From Climacium dendroides (taxonomy: Eukaryota > Streptophyta > Bryopsida > Hypnales > Climaciaceae): a stretch of DNA of 64,000 bases. The notes below the pieces were generated by a model. The model did not search any database and was not told the DNA's origin. It worked only from the letters and a program-made list of their open reading frames with translations. The stretch is taken from positions 2,420,501-2,484,500 of the forward strand of contig OX467089.1 of assembly GCA_950106755.1 (NCBI GenBank), in the 5' to 3' direction. Below are positions 23,132 to 35,174 of the stretch, one piece after another. Position 1 is the first letter of the stretch. The number at the start of each line of letters is the position of its first letter. Position numbers and translations under genes: made by a program.

Positions 23132-24245
23132 ATGGCGAGTGATGGCGAAGACGATCGTCACGACAAGGAGAAGGACCGACGCAAACGCCTGGCTGTCTCT
23201 CCCATAGCCAAGCCTCTTGCCGGCAAAAAGCTCACCAAGAAGACGCTCAAGGTCGTCAAGAAAGGTGTGTAGTACTTCTCGACCCCCTATCCATTGTCCC
23301 CATCATTCGACAGCTTTCTGTATTCCTCGCAATTGAATGCTTCCGACTTCACGCTCCGTATCTTATCTTCTCTCCTCTGTGAGTTGGCATGGATATTTCT
23401 GTTTCCGGGACTTAAATCCTTTCAAAGAGGGATATCGGTCAACTTACCCGGATTGCCCTGTAACCCATTGGTTGCTCTGCAAGTTGAGGACTCGTCTTGT
23501 TTATGCCTCCCTAGCGACGCTCCAACAGAGTGCCTCTGGCATTGTGGTAATTTGTTTGTTCGACTTCATGCAGCTGCTTCATCAAAGCAGTTAAAACGGG
23601 GAGTTAAGGAAGTTGTGAAGGCTATCAGGAAAGGACAGAAGGGGTAAATGCATTTTCCTCTAATCATTGCTCTAGTTTTAGATATGATATAAGGGTATGT
23701 ACTGGTATCCGTGCTTGTGGATATGCTTCTGGTGCTTTTCTCTTCCAACATGTGCACTTGTGAAAGACTTTGGAAATGATGAAAATAGCTGCTTAGATAT
23801 TTTTTGTGACCTATTACTACTTCTCTTTGGTCTTATGTTGATAATTCTTGCAGGTTGGTTATCATAGCTGGGGATATTTCACCAATTGATGTGATAACGC
23901 ATGTTCCTATCTTGTGTGAAGATGCCAATATTCCCTACCTCTATGTGCCATCTAAGGAGGTAATTGTCTGTCGTGTTCCTACTTTCCCAAACTCTGTTTA
24001 CTCGAATTTATTATAGTACCGTTTTCTCATATGTCCCTCCGAGGAATGCTGAACGTTTCTAATCCAACTTCTATATGCAGGATTTGGGTGGAGCTGGTTC
24101 TACGAAGAGGCCTACTAGCTGTTTGCTAGTGTTACCAGTTCCTCCTAAAGGTGGAGTTAGTGAAGAGGATAGTGCTAAGTTCGAAGTAAGTCTTGATGAG
24201 GTAGTGAAAGAAGTGAGGATCTTGTCACAGGCCATTTATGGGTGA
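23132..24245 (+). CDS. NHP2: H/ACA ribonucleoprotein subunit 2 (NHP2), four exons
   Basis: The exons are 23132-23264, 23574-23643, 23854-23959 and 24081-24245, all with GT-AG introns and matching phases. Together they encode 157 residues, the usual NHP2 size. Exon 1 gives a charged N-terminal tail. Exons 2-4 give the L7Ae/NHP2 RNA-binding fold, with the family signatures LKRGVKEVVKAIRKGQKG, VIIAGDISPIDVITHVPILC and the YVPSKEDLGGAGSTKRPTS block. NHP2 binds H/ACA snoRNAs in the nucleolus with dyskerin, NOP10 and GAR1, for rRNA pseudouridylation. I chose the ATG at 23132 and not the in-frame codon at 22979 because the family has a short acidic/basic N-terminus. The gene looks intact and ends in TGA. 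It is the only confident host housekeeping gene in the window. Confidence 0.95.
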
Positions 24246-25503
24246 CTGGATTTGGTTAGATTTTGTTTATTTCATTTTCTCTGCTTTTTAGGGCTCTAAA
24301 AGTAGCGAGCTGTCTGGATGGGGGACGCTGAAGTGGTTTGTTTGCCTGCGTGATGCAAAATTCTTCCGCTGGTTGACTGTAAATTCAAAGGGGTTGATTA
24401 GATTTGATTCCTTGAACTTTGTCACGGCGTCCCAATTTTGTCATACACAACGTGGGAATACGTAATCGCAACACTTTCTCTGGACCCACTATCTCAATGG
24501 TTGAACAACCCTTCAGGTTTTATGAGATTATTATGAGCAAACTGAAGAGAACTGCAACTGAAATGGTTTATTAATTTTCTACTAACTTTGAATGGACATG
24601 AAATGTCTCTACTTTGATTGGTTGCTTCCAAAAAGTCTCACCTGTGTTACACTCGTGAACGCCCCATGTGACCAAAAGTGTTCTGCTGGCATAGTTTCAA
24701 CTCCAAGTCCAATTCAAAGAGATGTAACTTTTGCATCTGATATCCAAATGCAAGAAAACTTGTTGGCAATTTTGCACTCTCAAATCATTCCAAGATACAC
24801 TGATTTTTTTGAAAGCCAATAGGCCTTTATGTGGTCCCAAATCATTACACTAACCCTAGATGATGGAAAGAGTGAGGTTGGATTTGGAGTTGGATTGCTA
24901 ATCCATCAATCTAGACCTAGATAATGTAAAGTGGTGAGGCTGGATTTGAACATTTATTGTACATGTTATTTCTAGTATTATAATCTTTCCTTATCATATT
25001 CTTTTTTCAAATATTTGCAATTAGAATTGGTAAAAATACACATCATTTCAAAAATGTGAGTCTAGTATATCTTTAACAATGACTTCCATTTACAAATTTG
25101 TGTATATACTAAAATTTTAATTATTAAGCATGTAACTTACCAAAATTTGTATTTGTCCTACAACATGTAATTTGTCTTTGTACCAAAAAATCAACATGTT
25201 ATATTCAATTAATAACAATTCTACCAAATAAAAATGTACCAAATACCAAATAAAAATCAGCATGTCATGTTTAGTCAAATATAAACAATTGCACCAAATA
25301 AACATCAGTCATATTCAATTAAGAACAATTTAGTTACAGAATATCTGATCAAGAAAGAATGTTTATTATTTTACTATATAATATACTACCTCAATGCTCC
25401 CAAACTCAAACCCAATGCTTCTAAATTAAAAAAAATACCAATGTTTTAAAAATTTAGTAATGCAAATGGGAGGAAGTTTTTAGAGCTCATATTTAGTAAG
25501 CAT
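24246..25503. other. AT-rich intergenic stretch after NHP2
   Basis: Contains the presumed NHP2 3' UTR and AT-rich sequence with small chance ORFs. No repeat or gene that I can name. Confidence 0.5.
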
Positions 25504-25907
25504 GCACCCAAAAAGAAAACAAAAGACCTTGCAATAGTGGATGGTAGAGATTTGTACAATCCAATGGAGGAGTCCAATCACTAGTAGAAAAATACAGTGA
25601 CCAAATTAACGAAAATCAACAGAAAAATGTTGATTTTTTTTGTTGATTTGGACGTGTTGATTTGAGCACTTTTGGACAGAAAAGTGTTGATTTTTGAACA
25701 AAAATGCACCCAAAAAGAAAACAAAAGACCTTGCAATAGTGGATGGTAGAGATTTGTACAATCCAATGGAGGAGTCCAATCACTAGTAGAAAAATACAGT
25801 GACCAAATTAACAAAAATCAACAGAAAAATGTTGATTTTTTTTGTTGATTTGGACGTGTTGATTTGGGCACTTTTGGATAGAAAAGTGTTGATTTTTGAA
25901 CAAAAAT
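25504..25907. repeat. Tandem duplication of ~202 bp covering the CACTA left end
   Basis: The block beginning GCACCCAAAAAGAAAACAAA at 25504 is repeated almost exactly from about 25707. It includes flanking DNA (GGTAGAGATTTGTACAATCC) and the transposon start CACTAGTAGAAAAA (25579 and 25781). Because host flank is included, the duplication arose after insertion. Confidence 0.9.
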
Positions 25908-26870
25908 GTGTTGTTTAAGAACAAAAAAGTGTTAAATTTCTAACATAAAAGTGTTGTTTTAGAACAAAAAAGTGTTAATTTTTTTGTTACCAACTAGCTA
26001 CATGGCATGCCATCCAAGTTAATTGAATGCCATGTGGATAATCCAAATGCCACATTGGCAATTCACATGGAAAATATTGCCAACAAGGTTTGAACCTTGA
26101 ACCTTGTGGTTGAGGCCCAAGACTCAAACCAATGCACCACTTATACATATACATGTTTAAATGGTATATAAAATCTTATTTGTTTAGTTTTTCATTCTTT
26201 TCCCATTGTTTTTTAAAGTCAGCATACTTCAGGGACGGTTTTGACTTAGTAAATGACCTTTTTTTAAGAAACTTTGAACTAATAAAAGTTGTAAAATCAA
26301 GCCAACTTTCACCTCCAACAATCCGTTTGAGATTTCGATCCTCCAATCAAAAGTTATGGACAAAAATCAGAGAGGGGTTTTAAAAATGTAAAAAAAATGA
26401 TTCATTTTCACCCCTCTGATTTTTGTCCATAAATTTTGATTGGAGGATCTAAATCTCAAATAGATTGTTGGAGGTGAAATTTGGCTTGATTTTACAACTT
26501 TTATTAGTTCAAAGTTTCTTGAAAAAAGGTCATTCATTAAGTCAAAACCGGCCTTGAAGTATGATGACTTTAAGAAATACCGAATTGTTAATGTTTAGTT
26601 TTAAAACTACATTGTACAATTAAAGATTCCAAGAGATTCCAAGAGATTCCAGGAGATTCTAAAAGATTCCAAAAGATTCCAAAAAGATTTAAAGAAATTT
26701 AACAAAATTTTGTTAATTTTAGTTGCAATATCCAAATCAACAAAAATAATGTGACCATTTTATTAATTTGGGCAAAATCAATAAAAGATTGTAAAAATGG
26801 ACAATACAATACCCAAGTTAACAAAAAATTGTTGACTATTGCTGATTTGCTCATTGATTTTCTACTAGTG
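25579..26870. mobile_element. Non-autonomous CACTA transposon with internal hairpin, TSD AAT
   Basis: The left end CACTAGTAGAAAA (25579, repeated at 25781) and the right end TTTTCTACTAGTG (26870) are perfect inverted termini. AAT flanks both sides (25778-25780 or 25576-25578, and 26871-26873). Repeated GTGTTGATTT/AAAAGTGTT motifs near the left end resemble CACTA subterminal repeats. The middle contains a long foldback (26213-26572). No transposase is encoded, so it depends on an autonomous relative. A short GATTCCAAGA-type tandem run lies at about 26625-26690. Confidence 0.9.
26213..26572. repeat. Long inverted repeat (arms ~170 bp) inside the CACTA element
   Basis: The arm at 26213-26385 (from TTAAAGTCAGCATACTTCA to the AATCAGAGAGGGG block) is reverse-complemented at about 26400-26572 with few mismatches and a loop of only about 15 bp. 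A transcript would form a long near-perfect hairpin, a good substrate for Dicer-type small-RNA production. Confidence 0.9.
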
Positions 26871-27044
26871 AATCTAGCTGCAATCCACCCCTAGATGAGA
26901 AATTGGACCACCTAAAACCTTGTTTTGATTGCTCCTTTGGAGCTGGATGGTTTAGTACCAAAACTATGTCATTTAAGGTGACACGTAGGATGAGTGATGA
27001 TTTCAATCTGGCCCTAGTATAAAGGTCTATCCTCTAGAATTCCA

Positions 27045-27156
27045 AACAAAGTGTTTGCCATGGTGACCGTAATCCTAATGGGCTTTTCCGGATATAGAAT
27101 AGGGATGAGGAATTCTAGCACCCGCCTTTGCCTAGTGTCTTTGCAGTCATTAATGG
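27045..27156 (-). pseudogene. ORFX fragment interrupted by an LTR insertion
   Basis: On the minus strand this reads a block equivalent to RRVLEFLIPILYPEKPIRIT and MANTLF in ORFX. At 27157 it meets the terminus of the next element's LTR exactly, so that element inserted into an older ORFX copy. The other side ends at about 27045 in unrelated DNA. Confidence 0.8.
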
Positions 27157-28335
27157 TGTCGAAGCATAGGGTAAGTGAAATTCCCTATTATGCTCACAAA
27201 AACCACTTTAAAGCACAACAAAGTGACTCTAAAAATTGAACCCAAGAGACTCTGTGAAGTGTTTTGTGTTGCTAGTAGGTAGTTTGGGGGTAAATATCAA
27301 TACAAATCCTTTCCTTCTTCTCCGACTTTCCTTTTCCCCAAAATCGGATAACTCCCTTGACCAATGATCCCTAATCCGGACTATATTTCTACCTGATCCA
27401 AACCGAGATCTGGTCACTCAATCAACTCAAGACCAACTGGACCCAACACATCCGTCCGGATTTTACTACTACGTCCGAGGATCTGTTCTTTCTCAGTTTC
27501 CGTTCCTTTTTCCGTTCTTGTTTTGCTTATCCTCTGTTGGCACTTCAGAGGGATCCGCCACTTGGTTTTAGAGGGGTAGGCCCAGTACTCCTTCCGGAAC
27601 TTATAGTGATGGAAGACTCACTTGACTAATCTAATCTACTACTCTCCTACTCTAACAGGACCCGGTTTGATCTTTTACAATGGACCAGAAATGAATCCGG
27701 CCTGTAGGTCACACAAAAATCCCCCGTACGATCCTCTTCAACTACAACGACCTTAATACCTCCTCTAATCTGTGCAAAACTAAAGTGGCTACAAGTGTAT
27801 CCGTCCGTACCAGCGTAATCTAGAATTCTTCCGTTTACTATTTCAAATGGCAAGACCTCTCAAGCGATCGGATGCTAAACCAGATATCCCATCTGGTAGC
27901 TCTAGCACAGTTAAGAATCCCTTCCCTAATTGCCTAGCCTAACACTGGTTATCTCACCTGGAATAATAAACCCTAAATCTATTGAGGTGCAATGACTCAC
28001 TCCCAACACTTACAACCCGTTCACATGCACATGCAATCAAAGGAAAACACTAAGGAGAGAAATTCCTCTCACGATTTGCTCATCCGTATTCAATCTCTCA
28101 TTATTCACCCAGCCATTCTTTGGGAAGGCAAGAAAACAATAGACAATACAAAAGTATACAGAATATACAAGGGAAAGACTCCTCATCTCAGTTTTGAGAC
28201 TTGAATTATATACAAGATTTACAAAAAGTGTTCTAGAAAATCCGGCACTGATCCGGCCGAGATTTTCGGATTTGAACTTTTTCTAATTTTCCGGGATAAG
28301 GTCCGGCCTAACAAAATTTTCTACTTCTAAATTCC
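27157..28335 (-). repeat. LTR of the element carrying ORFX copy X4
   Basis: It ends (element sense) in CCCTATGCTTCGACA at 27157. A TATA-like TGTATATAATTC lies near 28207. It shares blocks with the LTRs at 19632-20781 and 33897-34729 (GATCGTACGGGGGATTTTTG, CCCTCTGAAGTGCC region). No primer site follows, so it is a 3' LTR. Confidence 0.8.
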
Positions 28336-28338
28336 TAA

Positions 28339-29784
28339 CTACCTACTCATCCAAGGGGGTCCACTACTATCTGGAGTAGCAAAGTGCGATAATTCACTAA
28401 GGTTCTTATTCCTGTCTCCCCTTTCTGGAACGCATTCCGATTCCACAGGGAAGTTTTTCCCTGTCCTTGCCATTAGAGCTCTTGACGTGGAAGTTCCTCC
28501 TTCCTTCTCTTTTGAGACCGGAGTCTCAAACTTCCCCTCCAAGATCTCAAGGTCATTCAATTCATTCGGGATCAAAATCCCGGATAGAGAGATCGGATCA
28601 CTTTGGAGCTTCCAGATGCTATCCTCTATCCTTCTAGTATCCTTCTGGAACTTCTTCATGGTGTCCTCTATCTCCTCGACGAAGTCAGCGAAGATGCGGG
28701 CAATCTGGGTTCCGGAAAGCTTTTGGTCTTTCTGCACTCCCTCATCAAACAACTTAGTTTTCGCCATCACATCACCGGATGCTCCCACCACTAGAGTCAT
28801 CTGCTCGATTGCTGCCCTAGTCTCCTCCTACAATGACCTTGCAGCCCTCATCTACTCTTGGCTAGTCTCTAGGTCCTTCCGGAAGGCTTGAATCTCCCCT
28901 CGCAACCGGAGCGCCAACTCGTCCATCTCTTGCAGGTTAATATTCTGCTTCAGCACCCGATCCTCCAACTCTTGGATTACATCCGGGTTGTTGATGTAGT
29001 TCGCCATTGCTTCCGGCAGCGCACTACTCACCTTACCACCCACCAAGTCCGCTTCTTCACGGAGCATGGTGTTCTTGACTTCCCAATCCGCTTTCACTAC
29101 ACTAAGAATCCGGATCAAGTCATTGAACGGACTCGTAAGATTTGTCAATTGAGTTAACGGAGCAGCCTTCGGCTTGACCACCTCCACTGGCTCCACCTTC
29201 CTTGGAATGGCCGGTTCCACTCTAACCACCAGTTCTAATTCTTGTATAGGTGGAAAAGGTAGGGGTATACCGAAGTAGCCCTACTCTTTCCTATATTGAC
29301 CACCAGGGCGTTCACTAGTCTGTAGATGAAACCCGTCCAATCCATCTTCATCTCCCCGCTCAAGGCTCCGAAGATGGCATTCCTGATCGTGGACGTAACT
29401 TATGTGGGTTTTTCCGGATGCAGAATCGGCACCAGGAACTCTAGTAATTGGCGGTGTCGTCCGTCAACGCAATCCTCTATGGCAAATCCGTCCTTGGGCC
29501 GCGTCTTTGAATTTCCCCCTTACAAAGTCCCCCTTTCGGCTGGTTTGTGCCGTGCCGCCTTCTTCAAATTCGTATACACCTCTCCATACTTTCTTTGTCC
29601 ACATAGGCGGAATTGGCTGGAAGGTGTTATCGAATTGGTTAGGGGCTCCTTCTATGAGCTCCCTAACTATGGCTTCATTCTTAAAGCCCCAGGATTTCCT
29701 ATAGAAACCCGCACATCCCATGGCGGAGAGTTCCTCCATCAACTCCACTCTCTCCCGGTCCCCACTAGGTTCTAAAGGCGCCAC
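28339..29784 (-). pseudogene. ORFX copy X4 (subfamily 2), frameshifted
   Basis: Three overlapping minus-strand pieces cover the ORFX protein: an N-terminal part (GCAGFYRKSWGFKNEAIVRE, then PMWTKKVWRGVYEFEEGG), a middle part (SPFNDLIRILSVVKADWEVK and coiled coil) and a C-terminal part (TKLFDEGVQKDQKLSGTQIA, tail RGDRNKNLSE). The central PTRVTI block is present but out of frame, near 29410. It is more damaged than the other copies. The upstream frame continues past 29784 with a VEIKVRKV segment like X3 and X6, so the true start lies beyond 29784. Confidence 0.8.
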
Positions 29785-30389
29785 CTTTCTGACTTTGATT
29801 TCTACTTTTGGTACGCTCGCTTGTCCCTAAGCTCTAGAACGCTTTAGCTACAACATCCGTCTCTTCACCAATTTGTTACCTCACTTCTCTCCTAGCTGCA
29901 CGTTCCGTTTCCTCTCGTCGGTTTCAACCGAGTTACCACCTGTACCAATCCTCACACAGACTCTCGCGATGCTCGTCCAATCCCAACAGGTCACACTCTC
30001 TCAGATGCACACTGCTAACTCTTTCCTTAATCTAATCTCTATTCAACGCAAAGGAAATGCACAAACACGCACACGGAAGTGTTCAAACAGTTGAGAGCAA
30101 GGACAAGCTAGAGCTCTCAGATGCAAATGGGAGGTCCAAATCCTAAAGGAAACCTTTTGTATACTGGAATCCTAATCATTATTTTTTTCTGTTTTTCTCG
30201 GCACAGATCCCGGATCCGTTCCTGATATTCGCTCCATCCCAATTCCGGTTGGTGACTGCTTGTTTCCCTAATCATTCTAACTTTTAGTTCTTCCCTTCTT
30301 CCTCCACTAATCTGGGCATACTATTTCCGGATTCCATGTTCTAAAACATGATAGAGAGAAAAATTAAAAAGTCGGGTTGTGACAAATGG

Positions 30390-30650
30390 CATACCTTCCC
30401 TTTGAGTGAGCCGGACCTCAGAACTTTCTAGGGACGTATTTGTCCACCCGGGAAGCAAATCTATATTCTGTCTTGTCGAACCCATAAACTTCCACTTACA
30501 TGTCTATTATCCAAGTTACAGGTCGCCCCCTCATTGTCCTCTCGTACTAATTCGGAACCCCATCAATGAGTTCCTGAACCATTACATCGCTCTTGAGACT
30601 CCATGGCCTTTGTATAAAACCTAAACAAACCCATCCTAGCCAGATCTTTG
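30390..30650 (-). pseudogene. ORFX copy X5, short N-terminal fragment
   Basis: On the minus strand, LARMGLFRFYTKAMES followed after a frameshift by blocks like RGRPVTW and ASR.DK.V.RKF matches the ORFX N-terminus. Both ends are abrupt. The right end touches the unrelated ORF at 30648-31391. Confidence 0.7.
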
Positions 30651-31391
30651 TCAAAGAGTTTTTGGTCATCTAGATCAGATTTGATATCCACATCAAATGG
30701 AACAACCGTGATTGAGAGAAGTATTGTTCCATATGAAGAGAACCTTGAAAAAGAATGTGGGCCATATTTTTTCACAATAGAAGAGATCGAAGAGGGAAAA
30801 GTAGCAAGGGCAAATGCAAAAATTAATGATCTCTTAGATACAAATGCTCTCGATTTTTTGGAGCAAAATTTGCTAAATTCGTCTTTACCAATGACGTCGA
30901 CCCCTACATTCCACCAAAGTAGTGAAGTGCTTTCTCCACAAAAAAGTGGAAAAGAAGTGGAGGATATGAAAATAATTTTAGGCATCGATGGGGCAAAGAT
31001 TAAAGAAACATATCCGCTTTTGTCAAATATGAATATGTCAAATTTGCAATTTTTGAATGAAATGCCCAATGCGAAGGTATTGGAAGACATGTTGTGGGTT
31101 GGTTTTCGGTGGAGTATTTTCATGAAAGAGAGATGGGAATCAAGGGCTCAGAACGAGGTAGACAATTCTAGTCCCCCCAAATGTGGATCAAATGCAATTG
31201 ATTTTGTTAATACTGCTTCTACATTGACATTATCAATAGGTCTATTATTGGAAATGGCCCCAAAATTTTTGGCAATGGCAATGGAAATGTCCAAAATGTC
31301 GCCTACATTGTTGAGTGGTGCCTTGGCTTTTTTGAAGTTCATCCCGTATGTGGATGAGCTTTTGAATGAGAAGGGGGATTATTTAAGATGA
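30648..31391 (+). CDS. Unknown 247-residue ORF trapped between retroelement fragments
   Basis: The ORF has an ATG start and ends at TGA; the frame continues after that stop with a strongly charged coiled coil (KCDKLEKELETWK) to about 31506. The body is AT-rich compared with the retroelements around it. It carries an acidic N-terminal region, a Met/Leu-rich hydrophobic stretch (about residues 195-235, possibly helical) and no motif that I know. It sits between an ORFX fragment (30390-30650) and a pol RNase H fragment (31498-31730). It may be host DNA caught between insertions, or a captured gene carried by an element. The stop at 31389-31391 may be a decayed CGA. Confidence 0.45.
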   Translation: MSKSFWSSRSDLISTSNGTTVIERSIVPYEENLEKECGPYFFTIEEIEEGKVARANAKINDLLDTNALDFLEQNLLNSSLPMTSTPTFHQSSEVLSPQKSGKEVEDMKIILGIDGAKIKETYPLLSNMNMSNLQFLNEMPNAKVLEDMLWVGFRWSIFMKERWESRAQNEVDNSSPPKCGSNAIDFVNTASTLTLSIGLLLEMAPKFLAMAMEMSKMSPTLLSGALAFLKFIPYVDELLNEKGDYLR

Positions 31392-31497
31392 TTCATGGAA
31401 TACAAGGAAGAATGGCCCAAGATGAGAATGAAGTGTGACAAATTGGAGAAGGAGTTGGAGACATGGAAGACGAACTTTAAATGCAAGCACGCTACAG

Positions 31498-31730
31498 AGA
31501 TTCATTGAAGGGTATGCCCGGCTAGCCAGTCCGTTGACTGAGTTACTTAAGAAACAAACAAATTATGAATGGACGGAAGCCAGACAACATTCGTTTGAGG
31601 AGTTAAAAAAGAGGTTAGTCTCAGCTCTGATTCTATCTCCACCGGATTGGAACAAGGAATTCCATGTTACATTGGATGCTTCCGGTTGGTGCCTAGGGGA
31701 AATTCTGTGGCAGCCGGACGAGAAGAATTG
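31498..31730 (+). pseudogene. pol fragment (RT end and RNase H start)
   Basis: It begins RFIEGYARLASPLTELL and reads into FHVTLDASGWCLGEIL, matching the RT/RNase H junction of the pol at 3391-7476. Only about 75 codons remain. It joins directly to the coiled-coil reading frame of the ORF before it, so the junction is inside an overlapping sequence. Confidence 0.85.
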
Positions 31731-32235
31731 TCGCAACGTAAATTTTTGGTTTTGTTTAGCTTATCTAGAATTCAGAGCAGAAACTAGTAAAGAGGAACCG
31801 GAACTGAGTACAAGTGGTAGGGAAATCGGATATATACACGCGAAAAATGAAATAGTAGGTAGACCGGATTCCATTCAGTTGGAAATTTCAAATTGGTCGA
31901 GATTGGAAACCCATCCGAAATTAGGGTAGATACCGGATTAGGGTTGGACTGGATGTTAAGCCGTCAAACCGGAACATAGTCATTATGACCACGGCGGAGT
32001 CCTGGGACTATTTAAAGACCAACTCTGCCAGTTTTACCCCTTTCATTTCCTCGCGAGATTGGGCGCTCCTCATATTGTTTACAGCATTTGGTACCCTCGT
32101 ATCAGGATAGTGTGATTCAGTATAATTTTAGTACTTCCGGTTGAGATCAGAGAGGGAAGTAAGGAACGGGACGTGCGACTAGGAGCGGGTGAGGTAGAAT
32201 CGGTGAGGAAATCCGTGTGAGAGGCGATCCACTCT

Positions 32236-33896
32236 ATGCCACTAATACGTCGAAAGAAAACAAGGTCGTTAGGATCCGGTCCGATTGAGGTGAAACTTCG
32301 GAAGATATTTCCGGCGATTCCCTTAGACGACTAGGAGAAGGACCAACTCATAGAAGACTTAGCTTCTATGGATTGCCCAGGGTTCATTGAGAAACCTTGG
32401 GGATTCCGGGAGGAGAGAATGGTAAAGGAACTCTTGGGCAAATTGTCCAATGAGTTTGATAACACCTTGAGAGGAAATCCGTCCCTTTGGACTGAGGAAG
32501 TTTGGAGAGGAGTGTATGATTTCCGGATAGGGGGTCTTGGGATGGCTGGCCGGAAGGATGAATTCATCCGAGGGAAGTTCCATGGCGTTCCCAACCCTAA
32601 GGACAGATATGTAGTGGACGACTACATAAACGACCGACACCGTCGTCTTCTGAGATTTCTCATTCCGATCTTTCATCCGGAGAAACCGACGAGGGTGACA
32701 ATCACCTTAGGGAATACCATCTTCGGTTCCCTGAGCGGACCCGAAACGTGGATTAGGCGCGGATCCTTTTTGATCTGGTAACCCAGCTCATCGGGAGGGT
32801 AGGGAAGAGTAGGGCTACACCCATATGCCTATACTTGTACCACCTGTACCACAACCATCAACTCCTGACGGTTCATGAGGAGAAGGAGTGGAAAGCTCAT
32901 GGAGCTCTCCTAAAGTACGGCGAATCGGAAGAAGACGATGAAGCGGAATCGGTTCCGGATTTGGATCCGGAAATGGAAGAGGATGAGGAGGAGGTAATGC
33001 CGCCGATCAAGCGACAGAAGACAACTCCTCCCCATGGACGAGGGACACCTCCAGGACATGGCCCGTCAACCCCAGAGGAAAAACGAAAGGGTGTCATGGA
33101 GGAAGAAGTGGATCCACGGGATCCATTCAATAATTTGATTGGCATTCTTTCCAGTGTCCAAGCAGATTGGGAGGTGAAGCATCTGACCTTGTAGGCGATC
33201 GGAAGACTGGTGGATGTACCGCCAGATAGTCAACTACCATCGAAGGTAGCTAACTGTATCACCGATCCGGCTGAGTACCGGAGGCGGATGGAAGAAGTAA
33301 TCCAACTGCAGACAGAGGCGAATACCCTGAAGGCGGAAAATCTCGTCCTGAGAGAGGATGTAGCCGCCACGTTGGAGATAGTAGAGGAAATATGGCAGGT
33401 AGCGGATCAGGTGAAGGACATTTTTGGAGTACCTGGGGCGGCCGCCACCAAGGCCAAGCTATTCGATGACAAAGTCCATAAGGAGAAGAAGCTATCCGGT
33501 GCTAGGATAGTAAGGATTCTCACGGACTACGCGGAGTGGGTTGAGATGGCGTTGAAGGAGGTGCGGATTTCAGTGGATCGAATTGAAGAGAGCAGTCGGA
33601 AGCTGATAGGAGCTAAGGAGGTCCCTCTGTCGGAACTCTCCCTACCGGAAGAGTTTCCGGATGTGGCAGTTGCTGAAGAAGAGAAGAATAAGACTCCCAA
33701 GCCTAAGATGACTATATCGGCATCTAAACCAGCAAACACCCCAGAATCCGCCATCGACCTGGAATCCACACCCGATTCCGGTTAGGCCGATCCAGTTCCG
33801 AAACCTGTGGATGGGGAACGGAACCGGAACCTGACTGAAATCTTCGAGGGGATGGAAGCCGAGCCGAAGAGTCCTACCTTAAGGTTAGGATTGTAG
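32236..33896 (+). pseudogene. ORFX copy X6 (subfamily 2), stops plus one frameshift
   Basis: It starts at ATG 32236 (MPLIRRKKTRSLGSG). The frame has TAG at 32332, reads the family N-terminal blocks (GFIEKPWGFREERMVKEL, PTRVTITLGNTIFGSLSG), shifts frame near 32740, and continues from about 32835 with MYHLYHNHQLL. Further TAG stops lie at 33192 and 33783, and the frame ends at TAG 33894. An acidic region with IKRQK, the coiled coil, and the VHKEKKLSGARIVRILTDY block are all preserved. The first TAG is at almost the same place as the first TAG of X3. Its LTR lies directly downstream. Confidence 0.85.
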
Positions 33897-34729
33897 ATAG
33901 TAAGAGTTTTTGTACATACTAGAGGAGTTGATCGGAACCGGATTCTATCTGGTGGTTGGTAGATAGGTAGGATCGGAAGTTTAGCCGGAAAATGCGACTG
34001 GATTCCGTGACACTTTTTGCCTTTTTGCGCTTTTGTGGTGTTGTATATAAATCTGCCCTGAGAACGGAAGAGGCAAAAAAAAAGTCTTCTTTTGCAAAAT
34101 TCTTTGGTGTCTTCTGTTTTTGCTGTTGTATGTCTGTGCCATGAGAGTTGTGTGCCTGCTGTATGACCGGAAGTGAGGAGAGCAAAGAGAGAAAGCTAAG
34201 AGTTGACATCTTCTCCCCTTGGTATATTTTATTCTTTAAGTTTTAGTGCATGTGAGTAGGTATTAAAAGAGTTGGGAGTGCGCTTCAGTTCCTCAACGTG
34301 TCTAGAGTTTGAGATTCCGGGTGAGAAAACCGTTGTTAGGCTAGGTGGATAGGGAGGGATTCCCTACTTGCGCTAGAACTCCTGGGTGGGAAATCCGGTT
34401 GAGTGTCTGATCTTCTGTGAGGTCTTGCTGCCATACTTGGTAAACGGAATAGCTCTAGTAAGTGTTGGAATGGACGGGTTCACTTGTAACCACCTAACTT
34501 CGCACAGATAGGACAGAGTGCCCAAGGTCGTTGTAGTATCAGAGGATCGTACGGGGGGTCTTTGTGTGACCTGCAATCCGAATTAATATCCAGGTTGTTG
34601 TGAGAGATCAAATCGGATCCGTAGTAAGTAAGAGAATAGAAGATAGAAGAGTGGGATCTTCCGCCACTATAAATTACGGAAGGAGTGGTGGGCCTACCAC
34701 TCTAAAAACTAAGGGGCGAACCCTCTGAT
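33897..34729 (+). repeat. LTR of the X6 element, truncated
   Basis: Homologous to 19632-20781, with a TATA box TATATAA at 34044-34050. It stops inside the GAACCCTCTGAT block at 34729. In the other copies the next bases are GGTAAAACAGAGG, but here the 27-bp terminal repeat of the large element begins instead. Confidence 0.85.
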
Positions 34730-35174
34730 AAGGCCTTATTCGTTAAATTGAGACAAAATGGTCATTTTGAGACATTGAAAACCGGAGTGCGAAGCTCAAT
34801 TGATTGAATAGTTGTAAATGAACCCTCAACTCACAACAACAATAAAGATCTCTAAGGCTACATTCTAGAAAATAATTAGCAAAGAATAAATAGATGCATA
34901 GAAAAGTGAGTTGAATTGCATTCAGTAAGCTCAAATTACTTGAGAGTTTAATTACACAAAGAACTTTCAAGCCTCTATCACGATGTCACTGAACGTAAAT
35001 GGCTATTGAGCACTAGGTACTCTGAATTTGTGTAGAAACGGAGAGGCTAACTGTACACGTAAACCTCAACTTTTCTAAGTAATTTTTTTTCTGTATTCTA
35101 TTCAGCATGCTATTTATAGGGTTTAGGCAATTTGACGCCCATGGTGTCCAAAATTGAATTGGCTTGACCAAATG

